Source of the DNA: Nereocystis luetkeana
Lineage: Eukaryota > Sar > Phaeophyceae > Laminariales > Laminariaceae
Length of the DNA stretch: 64,000 nt
Direction of reading: 5' to 3'
NCBI GenBank assembly: GCA_031213475.1
Contig: JARUPZ010000014.1
Location: forward strand, 2,418,001-2,482,000
Shown here one piece after another: positions 23,946 through 35,100 of this stretch (its first letter is position 1; every line of letters begins with the position of its first letter). A program made the translations under genes and the position numbers. Below the pieces are notes generated by a model. The model saw only the letters and a program-made list of their open reading frames with translations, searched no databases and was not told the origin of the DNA.

Positions 23946-24974
23946 TGAATGCGATAAAGGGCTAATAGTTCAACACGTATGTGGTGAGCCGACGAGCGAA
24001 GGAAGTATGTAAGAATGGTCATAACGGGCGATGAAAGTCAAGGCGAGCAACTGTGCACTCGCCGTGGCAGAGAAGGGGGGTGGCGTACCCTGCTGAGTAT
24101 GTGATCTCGGATCATAGTTACAGAGAAATAAGGCAGTAAGGGCAGATATGTGTAGAGCGACCGGGGCAAGACAAGGAATGTGTGGGGGACGTACGAGTAC
24201 ATGGGGGAAGTCTGAGGGGGTAGACGCATTTTTCATGTAATTAAATATGTATCTGGTATTGGATGAAGTGTACGCGTTGCGAGGAGTTTTGAATGAATGC
24301 CGTGTCCGTCTCTATGCTGTTTGGTGTAGATACTGTACAGTAGTCTACTGAAGGGTGACAGCTGCCGTTTTTTGCTTGTTTCAGAACAAAGTTATCAAGA
24401 AGAAGAAAACCCATGGAACTCTCAAAACAGAGAAGCTGCCCTTTGTCTTTGCATCCTATAGAGCCATTCGGCCGCATGCAGACTCCACCCCCACAAGTCT
24501 GCGTCTGATGTTTTCCGTTGTCACCCTTGTCCCCATCATGCTCCCGCTGCTAATAGCATATTTATCTTCCGTCTAGTCAAACCCGGCAGTTAGAGTTTGA
24601 AGTGGGACTCCCTTTTTTTGCGAGATGACGGCACGGGTGGCCACACCGATCGATACGATCTGCAGAAACAATGTTTACCTTCAGCTGTACGTAGTGGTGT
24701 TTGTATTAAATAGTTGTCAGTGGTAGATACCGCCGTACCCCACGGGGGTGATAAGATGAAACACTCCCTATAGGATGTATGTGAGAGTAGCCGACTTACT
24801 TCCACAACAAAAGGGGGGCGCGGACACAACGGTTTTTCGGCGTTGGGAAGACCTCGTCAAGATCTTTCCATGCACACATAGGCGCGTCGCCCGGTGTTTG
24901 CTCTCGCCCCGTTGTCGAGAAATGCAGTATAAAAATACTAATGCTAATACTACCAGGTATTAAATACTAACAGT
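23946..24974. other. Intergenic, no supported gene
   Basis: No exon recognised. It contains one TACCAGGTA site (24951), 15 bp before the left boundary of the LTR element. Confidence 0.3.
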
Positions 24975-25386
24975 AATAAGGTTCTGTAGTCGTCACCGCC
25001 GGTGGGTCGTGATCCCACTCCTCTCTGCGTGGGCAGAGTGTTCTAACTGGTAAACTACGACGGCTGGAGTGTGTGACAACTCGGAGTGAGACAGCAATCC
25101 GATGACAAGGGAGACGGGAAGGGAGAGCCGAGGGCGAGCACTTGTCGTTGCTGTCGCGGCGCTCGGGTCAAAGGACCATTCAGCGGGGTCTTCCTAAGTC
25201 CCGCTGCGGAGAATCCGCCAGGCAGAATAGCCGCCGTGGAGGATCCGTCGGCGGAACGGGGAGGAGAAGGCTCCGTGGCGAGGTCTAGACGTGACAATCT
25301 CCCGAGTTCCCAAGGAGAGCTTCGAGAACGAGTTTCCCGAAGATGCGAGGGGTTTCGACATATATGAGTAGGCGTGTTGGTTCCGG
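24975..25386 (-). repeat. 3' LTR of the Ty3/gypsy element
   Basis: It matches 30845-31253 from AATAAGGTTCTGTAGTCG to GTAGGCGTGTTGG. The boundaries are where the two copies stop matching. It contains a tRNA-like fold at 24994-25064. Confidence 0.8.
24994..25064 (-). other. tRNA-like structure in the 3' LTR (71 nt)
   Basis: On the minus strand the sequence folds as a tRNA. The acceptor stem is GCCGTCG/CGGCGGT (seven pairs, two G-U). The D arm is GTTT/GAAC with an 8-nt loop. The anticodon arm is CTCTG/CAGAG. The T arm is GTGGG/CCCAC with a 7-nt loop, and G is the discriminator base. The anticodon loop is only 6 nt (CCCACG), so a working tRNA is unlikely. The arm most resembles a shortened tRNA-Gly(CCC). 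There is no CCA and no intron. Confidence 0.6.
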
Positions 25387-27530
25387 TAACATCCGTGGGC
25401 CTCTTCGGCCACCAGAATCTATCTCGAATAGTATCGAACGTTGCTTTAAAAGCTAAGTGACCTCCGGACGCTGGTAGGTCGTGACACGAATTAATGACAA
25501 GTTTTCGAAGGGATTTGGGCACTACCAGCTGATCGCGGAACGTGCTACGCTTCCTTAAGTGACCAGGAAGGTACGACTTGAATAGCAATCCTTCATTTAA
25601 GAAAAAATAGCTCATCGTGTACTTAGATTCTGTAGAAGGGGGTGGGGCCGATGCAGGTGCATGGAGATACTCAAAGTACTGACAAAATTCTTCTTTCTGT
25701 AGGTCGACAAGTTTCGCTGGATCTACAGTAGGGAAGACAGACACTGCGCTCATGAACAATTCACGATCGCTTTCGACAGGTGCTACATCGTGCAAATTAG
25801 ACGCGGATATTTCGTAATCGCGGGGTCCGGGTGGGTAGTAAGGTCCGTCTATCGGTACGTTACGACAAATCGCGGCCAATCTGGGCTCGGATGGGACGGG
25901 TTCCCCGTTGACTTCGCTAAAAGCACGAGACAGCATATCAGGCACAACATTTAATTTGCCTGCGACATGTTTGACAGTGAAATCGAAATTCTGAAGTGCA
26001 ATGGCCCAACGGGTCAGCATGTTAGAGGTGTCCTGCATTTTGTAGAGGTACGTAAGTGCTTGGTGGTCAATACAGCAAGTGAAATGCTTGCCCCACAAGT
26101 ATGGGCGCCAATGAGTAACAGCCCAAACCACAGCACAACACTCTTTCATGGTCGCACTATAATGACGTTGGCTTTTTGAAAAGCGGTGACTGTAATACGC
26201 GATGATATCAAGATCGGAGTCGGAGCTACCTTCGCGTGAGGGTTGAGCAAGAAATGCTCCTACTCCTGCTTCTGATGCATCGGTATGGACAACGAACTCT
26301 CGAGTAAAGTCCGGGTATTTAAGAACTGGCGCAGAAGTTAGAGCGCGCTTAGCACGAGCAAAAGCTTCACGTTGCGCAGGCCCAAAAGCCTTCTTGAAAG
26401 CAGTCTTTTTAACAAAACCCTTACGAGTAAGTTCAACCAGCGGTGCTGTGATTTCAGCATAACCGTCTATAAAACGGCGGACATAATTGAGTGTACCTAA
26501 AAAACCCCGATTAGCTTTGATACACTCAGGCTCAGGCAAGGCGAGAATGGCTTTGATACGGTCGGCACTGATTGAGATGCCTTTTTCCGAAATGACATGG
26601 CCAAGGTACTCGATTTCTTTTTGACCGAACTGAAGTTTACTCGGTTTCAAAGTTAGGCCTGCTGCCTGTAATGCTGAGAACATTTGCTCAAGGGATTTCA
26701 GGTGAGCTTCGAACGTTGAATTAAGACAAATAATATCATCCATGTACGTAAGAATACCTGACTCAGGACCAAGATGGCCGAAAGTGACAGACATCATGTG
26801 TTGAAACAACCAAGGGGCATTACAAACTCCAAAAGGCATGCGTTTAAAACAGAACTTGCCGGTGGGAGTGACGAATGCTGTCCGGTCGATGTGCTCTTCT
26901 GCAACGGGCAGTTGCCAAAACGCGCTGAGGACATCGGCTGTAGAGATGAACTTGACGCCTCCGACTGCATCTAGACAGGAATCCAGGTTCGGAAGGGGCC
27001 AACTCTTGCGGACGATATGACGGTTGAGGGTATGACGATAATCAACACAGAAACGAGGGCTTCCGTTCTTCTTTGCAACGAGAGTACACGGGCTACCCCA
27101 CGGGCTAGGACGCTCTTCGATTATGTCCCATTCTAGCATGTCATGGACGCATTTATCTATGACAGTAGTAGCGCGAGGATTAGCACGGTATGGAGGACGG
27201 TCAACCGGACGGGTGTCAGGTGGCAAGGGAAACGTTGCTTCTGCGTTGGTGCAGCGACCGAGCTCTGACATAGACAAGGCAAAGACAGGACGGTACCGGG
27301 AGCACAAATCAAGGACAGCGGCTTGTTGGTCAGGTAAAAGCTTAGTATCAGTAAATGCTTTGGACAAGGGACCTTGAAGCTCTGATTTGGCTCGAGCGAG
27401 TTCATCGACTGATTCAGGGGTTTTCGCAACAGCGTTAACGTGTAGTTGATCAGGCGTCACTACTGACACAGTGAATAACTGACCAAGACATAAACCAATC
27501 GGGGTGCAACACCATCAGAGGACGGGTTCG
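25387..27530 (-). mobile_element. pol region of the Ty3/gypsy element (fossil)
   Basis: In order along the minus strand: an N-terminal segment; reverse transcriptase with SPWGSPCTLVAKKNG, RFCVDYRHTLN, FCFKRMPFGVCNAP and the YMDD box (TYMDDII); a connection with YLGHVISEKG; RNase H with VVHTDASEAGVGAFLAQ; and an integrase HHCC-type zinc finger with HDLPASGGHLAFKATFD. These parts are typical of Ty3/gypsy polyproteins. The full set of pol parts is not present, so I regard it as a broken copy. Confidence 0.85.
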
Positions 27531-27740
27531 CAAGTTGCACTGCTACTGAACCGTCAGCAGCATACCAAGTAGCGAGGCTGCCTGGCGGATTCTCCGCAGC
27601 GGGACTTAGGAAGACCCCGCTGAATGGTCCTTTGACCCGAGCGCCGCGACAGCAACGACAAGTGCTCGCCCTCGGCTCTCCCTTCCCGTCTCTCCCTTGT
27701 CCTCGGATTGCTGTCTCACTCCGAGTTGTCACACACTCCA

Positions 27741-27811
27741 GCCGTCGTAGTTTACCAGTTAGAACACTCTGCCCACGCAGAGAGGAGTGGGATCACGACC
27801 CACCGGCGGTG
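27741..27811 (+). other. tRNA-like structure in the inverted partial LTR
   Basis: Same 71-nt fold as at 24994-25064, on the opposite strand. The fold is unchanged in all three copies, so it was present in the LTR before duplication. Confidence 0.6.
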
Positions 27812-27839
27812 ACGACTACAGAACCTTATTGGCGTCGGA

Positions 27840-29290
27840 CGGCAGTTGATCATCAACAGCAGTGTCGATTCTGAAGTTGTCTGGAACATGTCAGGAGAAT
27901 CATCCGAGATTGTTGATAGTTCCGCAGCGGAGAAAACACCAACAACACCCGGCGGAGTCCTCGAAGAAAAGAACGGGAGCACGGACCCACCCGCCGCCTT
28001 CAACCCCGGAGCGCTCCAATCGACTCCATCCGGGACCGCCTTGCCCGCATCGTTCACCGGGAACTCGAGAAGATGGAGCGCGGAGAAATCGAGGTGCTGT
28101 CGGAGCAGCACAACTCCATGCTTCAGCAACTGGCAAGTTTGAGTGTATCCAGTAGTCCCGCAGCGTCTGTCACCCTGTCTGAGTCATATAACTCGAACTC
28201 TGTCACCCCTGTCCAAACTGCTTCTACGTACTGGTATGCAGCAGTGCTGTCCGCACCAAAGGCTGTGACCTTCACGCCTAACGATGTCCGTGAATGGTAG
28301 TGCTGACGTCGATGTCGCCGAGGTACTGTCGCAGTTCCGCTTGGTTGTTGGTTTTCGAGCGAAATCCGTCGCGCCGAATGACGATAAATTCGCTGATAAT
28401 CTTGCTTTCGAGCACTTGAGCCTCATCTGTGACGGTCCTTGTCTTACGTTGTACCAACAACTGATGTCTGGTAGGATCGATTGGAGCGCGAACGTTGTCA
28501 ATGCCGAGAGCGTGAACAACCCCGGCTCATTTTCCCCACCGACCACTTGGGAGGAACTCAAACTCGCAATCCTAGACATCCTGATGCCCGCGAACAGCGT
28601 AGAAGAGTGCCATTAAATTGGCAACATTCAAGTCGGATAAAGGCGAGACTGTATCAGCCTCCGCACTGCGTTTCCGCGCACTCATGTCCCGATTCGAGTC
28701 GGCTGTCGAGCGACACGCTAAAGGCCGTACGCCTTGGTCCGCAATCACTGTCACCTTGTGGCAGCACAGCCTGCCTCCCGCTCTGCAATTGTTGCAGAGC
28801 GGTGAAAAACCTGTCACCTCTTTCAAAGAGGCTGTCGAGCGCGCCCGTCGCCACGAAGCTGCACGCCTCACTGGTGCAGCCACTGTGAGCGCAATGTCAT
28901 TTACACCCGTCCCGAACCGTGCTGCTGTCCGCCAGTTACAGCAGTCCTCTCGCCAGCAGCCGCGCCAGCAGGGCCGCCAGCAAGCTGGACGAAACGGACG
29001 ACGGCAGCAACAGTCCAATCAGCAGCGCAAGCCCCGCCCCCATTGCACTTACGACAGGTGCGACAAGCCCGCCGGCCATTGGGAATCCATGTGTCTCCAG
29101 AAGGCACGTGACCTCAGGGAGCGCAACCGACGCTCGTCTGGTGCTTCCAAGCGCGACCGGTCTTCGTCTCCCCGCGGCAATCTCCGTCACCGCTCTCGCC
29201 GCGACCGCGACGACGACGACGAGGACGATCACAGGAGCCAGGCCAGCAGCACCAACGGAGACGGCAACTGACGTGGCCCAGCTGCTGTAG
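27840..29290 (+). mobile_element. gag region, inverted copy (fossil)
   Basis: The translation gives a long Gln/Arg-rich tail after a gag-like alpha-helical section. A zinc-knuckle-like cluster CTYDRCDKPAGHWESMC (spacing C-x4-C-x5-H-x4-C) and an Arg/Ser/Asp-rich C-terminus support nucleocapsid. Several frames are used across the region, so I treat it as a broken gag. Confidence 0.65.
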
Positions 29291-29314
29291 CGCTTGCAGC
29301 AGTCGGGACACACC

Positions 29315-29336
29315 TTGCTACTAATACGGTAGCCAG
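29315..29336. other. Centre of the palindrome
   Basis: A 22-nt spacer itself forms a 5-bp stem GCTAC/GTAGC (29317-29321 and 29329-29333) around the loop TAATACG. The axis of symmetry is therefore at about 29325. Confidence 0.8.
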
Positions 29337-29379
29337 GGTGTGTCCCGACTGCTGCAAGCGCTACAGCAGCTGGGCCACG

Positions 29380-30830
29380 TCAGTTGCCGTCTCCGTTGGT
29401 GCTGCTGGCCTGGCTCCTGTGATCATCCTCGTCGTCGTCGTCGCGGTCGCGGCGAGAGCGGTGACGGAGATTGCCGCGGGGAGACGAAGACCGGTCGCGC
29501 TTGGAAGCACCAGACGAGCGTCGGTTGCGCTCCCTGAGGTCACGTGCCTTCTGGAGACACATGGATTCCCAATGGCCGGCGGGCTTGTCGCACCTGTCGT
29601 AAGTGCAATGGGGGCGGGGCTTGCGCTGCTGATTGGACTGTTGCTGCCGTCGTCCGTTTCGTCCAGCTTGCTGGCGGCCCTGCTGACGTTGCTGGCGCGG
29701 CTGCTGGCGAGAGGACTGCTGTAACTGGCGGACAGCAGCACGGTTCGGGACGGGTGTAAATGACATTGCGCTCACAGTGGCTGCACCAGTGAGGCGTGCA
29801 GCTTCGTGGCGACGGGCGCGCTCGACAGCCTCTTTGAAAGAGGAGACAGGTTTTTCACCGCTCTGCAACAATTGCAGAGCGGGAGGCAGGCTGTGCTGCC
29901 ACAAGGTGACAGTGATTGCGGACCAAGGCGTACGGCCTTTAGCGTGTCGCTCGACAGCCGACTCGAATCGGGACATGAGTGCGCGGAAACGCAGTGCGGA
30001 GGCTGATACAGTCTCGCCTTTATCCGACTTGAATGTTGCCAATTTAATGGCACTCTTCTACGCTGTTCGCGGGCATCAGGATGTCTAGGATTGCGAGTTT
30101 GAGTTCCTCCCAAGTGGTCGGTGGGGAAAATGAGCCGGGGTTGTTCACGCTCTCGGCATTGACAACGTTCGCGCTCCAATCGATCCTACCAGACATCAGT
30201 TGTTGGTACAACGTAAGACAAGGACCTTCACAGATGAGGCTCAAGTGCTCGAAAGCAAGATTATTAGCGAATTTATCGTCATTCGGCGCGACGGATTTCG
30301 CTCGAAAACCAACAACCAAGCGGAACTGCGACAGTACCTCGGCGACATCGACGTCAGCACTACCATTCAAACGCGGAAGGCTACGGACATCGTTAGGCGT
30401 GAAGGTCACAGCCTTTGGTGCGGACAGCACTGCTGCATACCAGTACGTAAAAGCAGTTTGGACAGGGGTGACAAGAGTTCGAGTTATATGACTCAGACAG
30501 GGTGACAGACGCTGCGGGACTACTGGATACACTCAAACTTGCCAGTTGCTGAAGCATGGAGTTGTGCTGCTCCGACAGCACCTCGATTTCTCCGCGCTCC
30601 ATCTTCTCGAGTTCCCGGTGAACGATGCGGGCAAGGCGGTCCCGGATGGAGTCGATTGGAGCGCTCCGGGGTTGAAGGCGGCGGGTGGGTCCGTGCTCCC
30701 ATTCTTTTCTTCGAGGACTCCGCCGGGTGTTGTTGGTGTTTTCTCCGCTGCGGAACTATCAACAATCTCGGATGATTCTCCTGACATGTTCCAGACAACT
30801 TCAGAATCGACACTGCTGTTGATGATCAAC
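29380..30830 (-). mobile_element. gag region in element orientation (fossil)
   Basis: Same gag-like protein signature as the inverted copy, including the zinc-knuckle-like cluster. It lies between the 5' LTR and the palindrome centre, as gag should. It reads in several frames and looks broken. Confidence 0.65.
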
Positions 30831-30844
30831 TGCCGTCCGACGCC

Positions 30845-31253
30845 AATAAGGTTCTGTAGTCGTCACCGCCGGTGGGTCGTGATCCCACTCCTCTCTGCGT
30901 GGGCAGAGTGTTCTAACTGGTAAACTACGACGGCTGGAGTGTGTGACAACTCGGAGTGAGACAGCAATCCGATGACAAGGGAGACGGGAAGGGAGAGCCG
31001 AGGGCGAGTACTTGTCGTTGCTGTCGCGGCGCTCGGGTCAAAGGACCATTCAGCGGGGTCTTCCTAAGTCCCGCTGCGGAGAATCCGCCAGGCAGAATAG
31101 CCGTGGAGGATCCGTCGGCGGAACGGGGAGGAGAAGGCTCCGTGGCGAGGTCTAGACGTGACAATCTCCCGAGTTCCCAAGGAGAGCTTCGAGAACGAGT
31201 TTCCCGAAGATGCGAGGGGTTTTGACATATATGAGTAGGCGTGTTGGTTTCGG
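30845..31253 (-). repeat. 5' LTR of the Ty3/gypsy element
   Basis: Direct-repeat partner of 24975-25386. On the minus strand it is followed by TTGGCGTCGGACGGCAG, where a primer-binding site would lie. I cannot assign that stretch to a particular tRNA. A tRNA-like fold occupies 30864-30934. Confidence 0.8.
30864..30934 (-). other. tRNA-like structure in the 5' LTR
   Basis: Third copy of the 71-nt tRNA-like fold, same orientation as in the 3' LTR. Its D- and T-arm sequences sit at the spacing of RNA polymerase III A and B boxes, but match the box consensus only partly. Confidence 0.6.
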
Positions 31254-32001
31254 GGACATGGTATCCACAGTAATTGTAATATTAATAGTAATCAGTAGCT
31301 CGGAAATCCGTCCGAAGGTGTATGGTATCTTACCACACGTGTTACATGCCAAATCATATGCTGCAACCTACCTGGTACAGCAGTATTTATATGTATTCAT
31401 ATTGATACAAGTACGTACTTACAAGTACTACTACTGCTGGTCGTCTTCGCGTACATGGCGTTTGCGGCTTTGTATATTACTCCGTTTCTTTAGAAAAAGT
31501 GTTGGGGGAGCAAAGACACCAGAGGAGACCGGTCTTCAGCGTTTTTGGACGCGTCAAGGCGTCTTTGTCCTTGATATACTAGTTTTAGTTATGGGGCCGG
31601 TCAGCCAAGGGGTCAAACCGCGGTCCTTGATCATACAAGTCTTGTTACCAAAGGAAGTACAGTCAAAATTGCTGTGAGTTCGACCATTCATTAATCTTTG
31701 CAAATATGGCGTTCAAAAATGACGGTTTCGATTTTCGAAGAACAGAAGTACAGCAGTCCCTTGATTTTTTATTTTGTTCTGAACCGAACGAAGGCCATTA
31801 CAGCTCAAGCCTTCTCTCGCTCGGTCCCTCGGTGCTCTGAGCTTGCCAGCAAGCAGCAGGTATCACGCACGCTCCGAGAGCCTTGGTGGTGGGAGAGTAT
31901 AGCTGTGGCGAGCCCTGGTATATTCATCGTCAAGGCTGAACACTGTTGCTGCTGCTGCTGCTGCTGCTGTACGCGCTGCTGTTACTACAGCTCTGTGGCC
32001 G
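31254..32001. other. Spacer between LTR element and gene 2
   Basis: Includes a CTG/TGC run at about 31945-31970 just upstream of the predicted start. A block near 31578-31636 (GGTCAGCCAAGGGGTCAAAC) is echoed at 60684-60742, a dispersed repeat relic. No clear promoter is identifiable. Confidence 0.35.
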
Positions 32002-32157
32002 ATGCGGATAATTTGTAGATTGATGGTTGGAGTTTCGTCGTTGAGCGCTCGAGGAACAGCGGGAGCTAGAATCCCCGCACGATTCGCCCCACCGAGCGTG
32101 AAAGCCTTCAGCGCCGTCGCGAGCAGCGCGTTTTCCAGCACCATAATTAAGCCGCAG
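32002..32157 (+). CDS. Exon 1 of gene 2: start and probable targeting presequence
   Basis: The ATG at 32002 opens 52 codons rich in Arg, Ser and Ala with almost no acidic residues (MRIICRLMVGVSSLSARG and on). This is a typical mitochondrial or plastid presequence. It ends CCGCAG|GTACGTG. A second in-frame ATG at 32023 is an alternative start. The link to exon 2 is by phase only. The following exon could be as short as 32783-32847. Confidence 0.5.
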
Positions 32158-35100
32158 GTACGTGCGGTGAGACCGTCGATTCACAGAATGGATTAAAGGG
32201 TTGATCCACGCCTATCGTCTGGAACGATGTACCTGGTATATACTCGTACTGCGCTTCGTCGATTTTGCTCCCGGGTGTGTGTATCTTCGTGTTTTGCCTT
32301 GATCGGTATGGAACAAACCCTCTGACTCGGGATCAATCAGCAGCACCAACCGGTAGACGCTCGTCTCTGGATCCTATCTTAGCAGCGAGCAGCGTTCCTG
32401 CCGGGGCGGGTCCACCTCGCTCGCAGTTCGCTAAGTTTTGTTCTCGTTGCTGAACAAATTGAATTGCGAGGAACATTTCGAGCGCGTACATACAACAACT
32501 GTTGTAGCATCTTGAAATCTCTGACTTCGTTCGTTCATGATTTAAACCGACAGCCACCCACGGGTCGTCCCCCTTATCGAGGAGAGACGTAGACTCCTCC
32601 TCGCGCGCATCGCTTACTCTGCAAACACTACTCCTACCGTTGGCGGTCGACAGGAACGGCCTGAAGTGTCGATACCGATATCTACACCGGAGCAGGACAG
32701 CAGGAGCGGCGGCGGTGTAATTTCGATAAGGAGAGGAGATGATGACCATAACGGACACCAAACCTGGAAAGTTCAACAACAGAAGCACGATGGTGATGAT
32801 CCGGGAACAATCTGTGTTGGCCCAGAGCGATCGCGGATGCCTAGCAGGTGAGTCATGAGTGTAGACTGCACACTCAACTACAGCAGGACGTACACGCCGT
32901 GGCCGATCTAATTCAATTTGGCGCGAGGTGTTTGGTGTGCTTTATTTGTCAAAGTGACCCACTTTGAGCAACGAATCGAAGGTTCTGCCTGGAGAAAACA
33001 CGATAGAAGAGCGGCTCGTCGAAGATCCGTAACGCGGCAGGTTGTTTACCTGTTGTACGAGTACCAGCGTCAGGATACTAGGTATAGTTTTGGCTGAGCA
33101 GAGAGAGTATCTAAAGCTACCACTGTTTTTAGGAGGAAGGATACGTACCACACGCAGGAGTACGTACACGGGATAAAAAGATTCTTGGATTGTTTTTTGG
33201 CGGCATATAAAAAAGAAGAAAGCGCACCGACCGGCGAACAGACTGCTGTATGTACCTTGTCGACCCTAGAAAGTTTATTAATAGCAGCAGCAGCAGCAGC
33301 AGAGGCAGCAACATCAGCAGCAGCAGAGGCAGCATCATCAGCAGCAACAGCAGCAGGGCGGGGGTTAATAGCTGGAGTTCGAACGAACAAACACGAATCA
33401 CGATCCAGGCTTCCCTCTGCGCATCTTACCCGCGGGTATGTACGTCTAACGTCTATCCTATACATCTCGTACCGGCACCACGGCATATCTTCCCTTGTAA
33501 TTTTCTGTGAATGCTGGGTGTGGTCGTTAAGTTTTTGGGACCTGGTCGTATGTCGAAAGGGCATGGTGGTGTGGTTTGGCGGTGGTATCATACGAGATCG
33601 TGCGTGGTACGGTAACTGATACCCATGTCATGTGGAGCACGCAGCAATCCTACTACTGACTGCTGTATTTTAATAATACTGCTGCTGTCCTGGACAAGCT
33701 TGCTTCCTGTACTCCCACGCCGGGGGCGCTAATCAGCTCGTATACAGACAGCAGTATATTGCGCTATCCTTTGACTTGAACGGCGGTCGGTCGTCAGCTT
33801 CGATAGATCGAGGCCGGGGACCACAAGGATATCCAAGGTCATACCTGGTACCTGGTACGTGATAAATACCAGGACCTAGGTACGATAAAAAAATCTCGAT
33901 CGAATCAGCTTTTTTAATTAAATTTTGTGAATACGTCTGCTGTGTGAGTTCGACTGGTTGGTATTACAGGGGGTCATAGTTAATAGGACCAAATATTGTT
34001 AGAAAAAATGTTTAAATATGCAGGTTTTTACCTATACCATAGTTAACCCCTTTAGAACCGCAGTCCCGTTTTGGGGACAATCCAGTCTAATTTCAAGTAC
34101 TTTGTCCCCAAATCGGGACTACGGTTCCAAAGGTGGTCCCCCGTAAAATAGTTGATACCTGGTATCAGCTTTGGGCACTTTGAGATTTTGCCCTGTGGTT
34201 GGTTTATAGATTTACTTTTGATGTTGGATGTGTTTTGCCCGACGGTAGTTTTCATTAATCTTGAAGCAGAACAGCTGTACGTAGTAGTACTCGCAGACTT
34301 GGTTGGAAATTTGCGATGACAATGTACCATGTGCCGATACCATCGGTGACATGTGGCCAAATGTCGGAGGGACGGAACGCTGCAGTCCGAGCCTGCACAC
34401 CGACTGCTTTTACGAAGCGTTACTGTGATGTGTGTGCTTTGATATCTCGCCTACTATTGTTGCCGATCGTCAAATTCCAACCTTGCACACGTCGCATAGA
34501 TCACGATCTGCAGCTAGCTGCTATTAATACTACAATAAAAATCTAGGAATAGTGGGTCATCTGGATCCTAAACCTTCAGTCATGATGTGTCGTGCAGGAT
34601 TTGTATACAGCAGTACAGATCCAAGCCAGGACATGCCAGGTAGGTGCTAATGTAGATCATGCAGCTCTTATGCTTCGTTGCGCCTGGCAACATGGTCTAC
34701 AGCAGTACTGCTGTAGTGGTGGTAGATCATACCAGGTAGGTGCATATCTGGCCTGAAAGATCAGCCTCGTTCCGTAGAGATCAGTGATGGGTGCGATGTA
34801 TCCAAGCTTGCCTTTATGTCGTGGGCGATAATGAGATCACACTCTTGATAATACTGTTAATAATACTACTACTACTACTACTTCTACTACTACTACTACT
34901 ACTACTGTAGTTGCAAGAGCAAAGACAACATAAAGTATCGTAGATAAAGCATAGAGGGAAGTAGACATAGAAGGTAGATGCACTTTGTGCATAGGTTTCC
35001 TTTGTTTCCGGGGATTTCTTCTCTTAGGAATGTTTGAGTGATCCACTTTGATAAAGCTCATGCTGCACATTGTCGGATGGCGAGCACAAGAAAAAAAAAA

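Larger units (their letters stand above)
27578..29314 (+). repeat. Left arm of large palindrome (inverted gag and partial LTR)
   Basis: It is the reverse complement of 29337-31095 apart from scattered substitutions and a few small length changes. It starts inside an LTR copy (LTR part 27578-27832, tRNA-like fold 27741-27811). It then carries the gag region on the plus strand, opposite to pol. Outside 27578 the match stops abruptly. Confidence 0.85.
29337..31095 (-). repeat. Right arm of large palindrome (gag and LTR in element orientation)
   Basis: Reverse complement of 27578-29314. It runs from the centre through the gag region on the minus strand (about 29380-30830) into the 5' LTR. The match ends at 31095, inside the LTR, while the LTR itself goes on to 31253. 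Confidence 0.85.
24975..31253 (-). mobile_element. Ty3/gypsy LTR retrotransposon with inverted internal duplication
   Basis: Read on the minus strand the order is: 5' LTR (30845-31253); gag region (about 29380-30830); an inverted second copy of the gag region and part of an LTR (27578-29314); pol (about 25390-27530); and 3' LTR (24975-25386). The LTRs are direct repeats with about four differences over roughly 410 bp (near 99% identity), so insertion is recent. The order of RT, RNase H and integrase zinc finger in pol places it in Ty3/gypsy. The element looks broken: a complete gag-pol layout is not present and it has undergone a large rearrangement. I could not define a target-site duplication. 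Confidence 0.85.

Noticed and set aside
33185-33619. 144-codon frame with an Ala-rich run
   Set aside because: It is built on the AGC repeat in the intron between exons 2 and 3 of gene 2.
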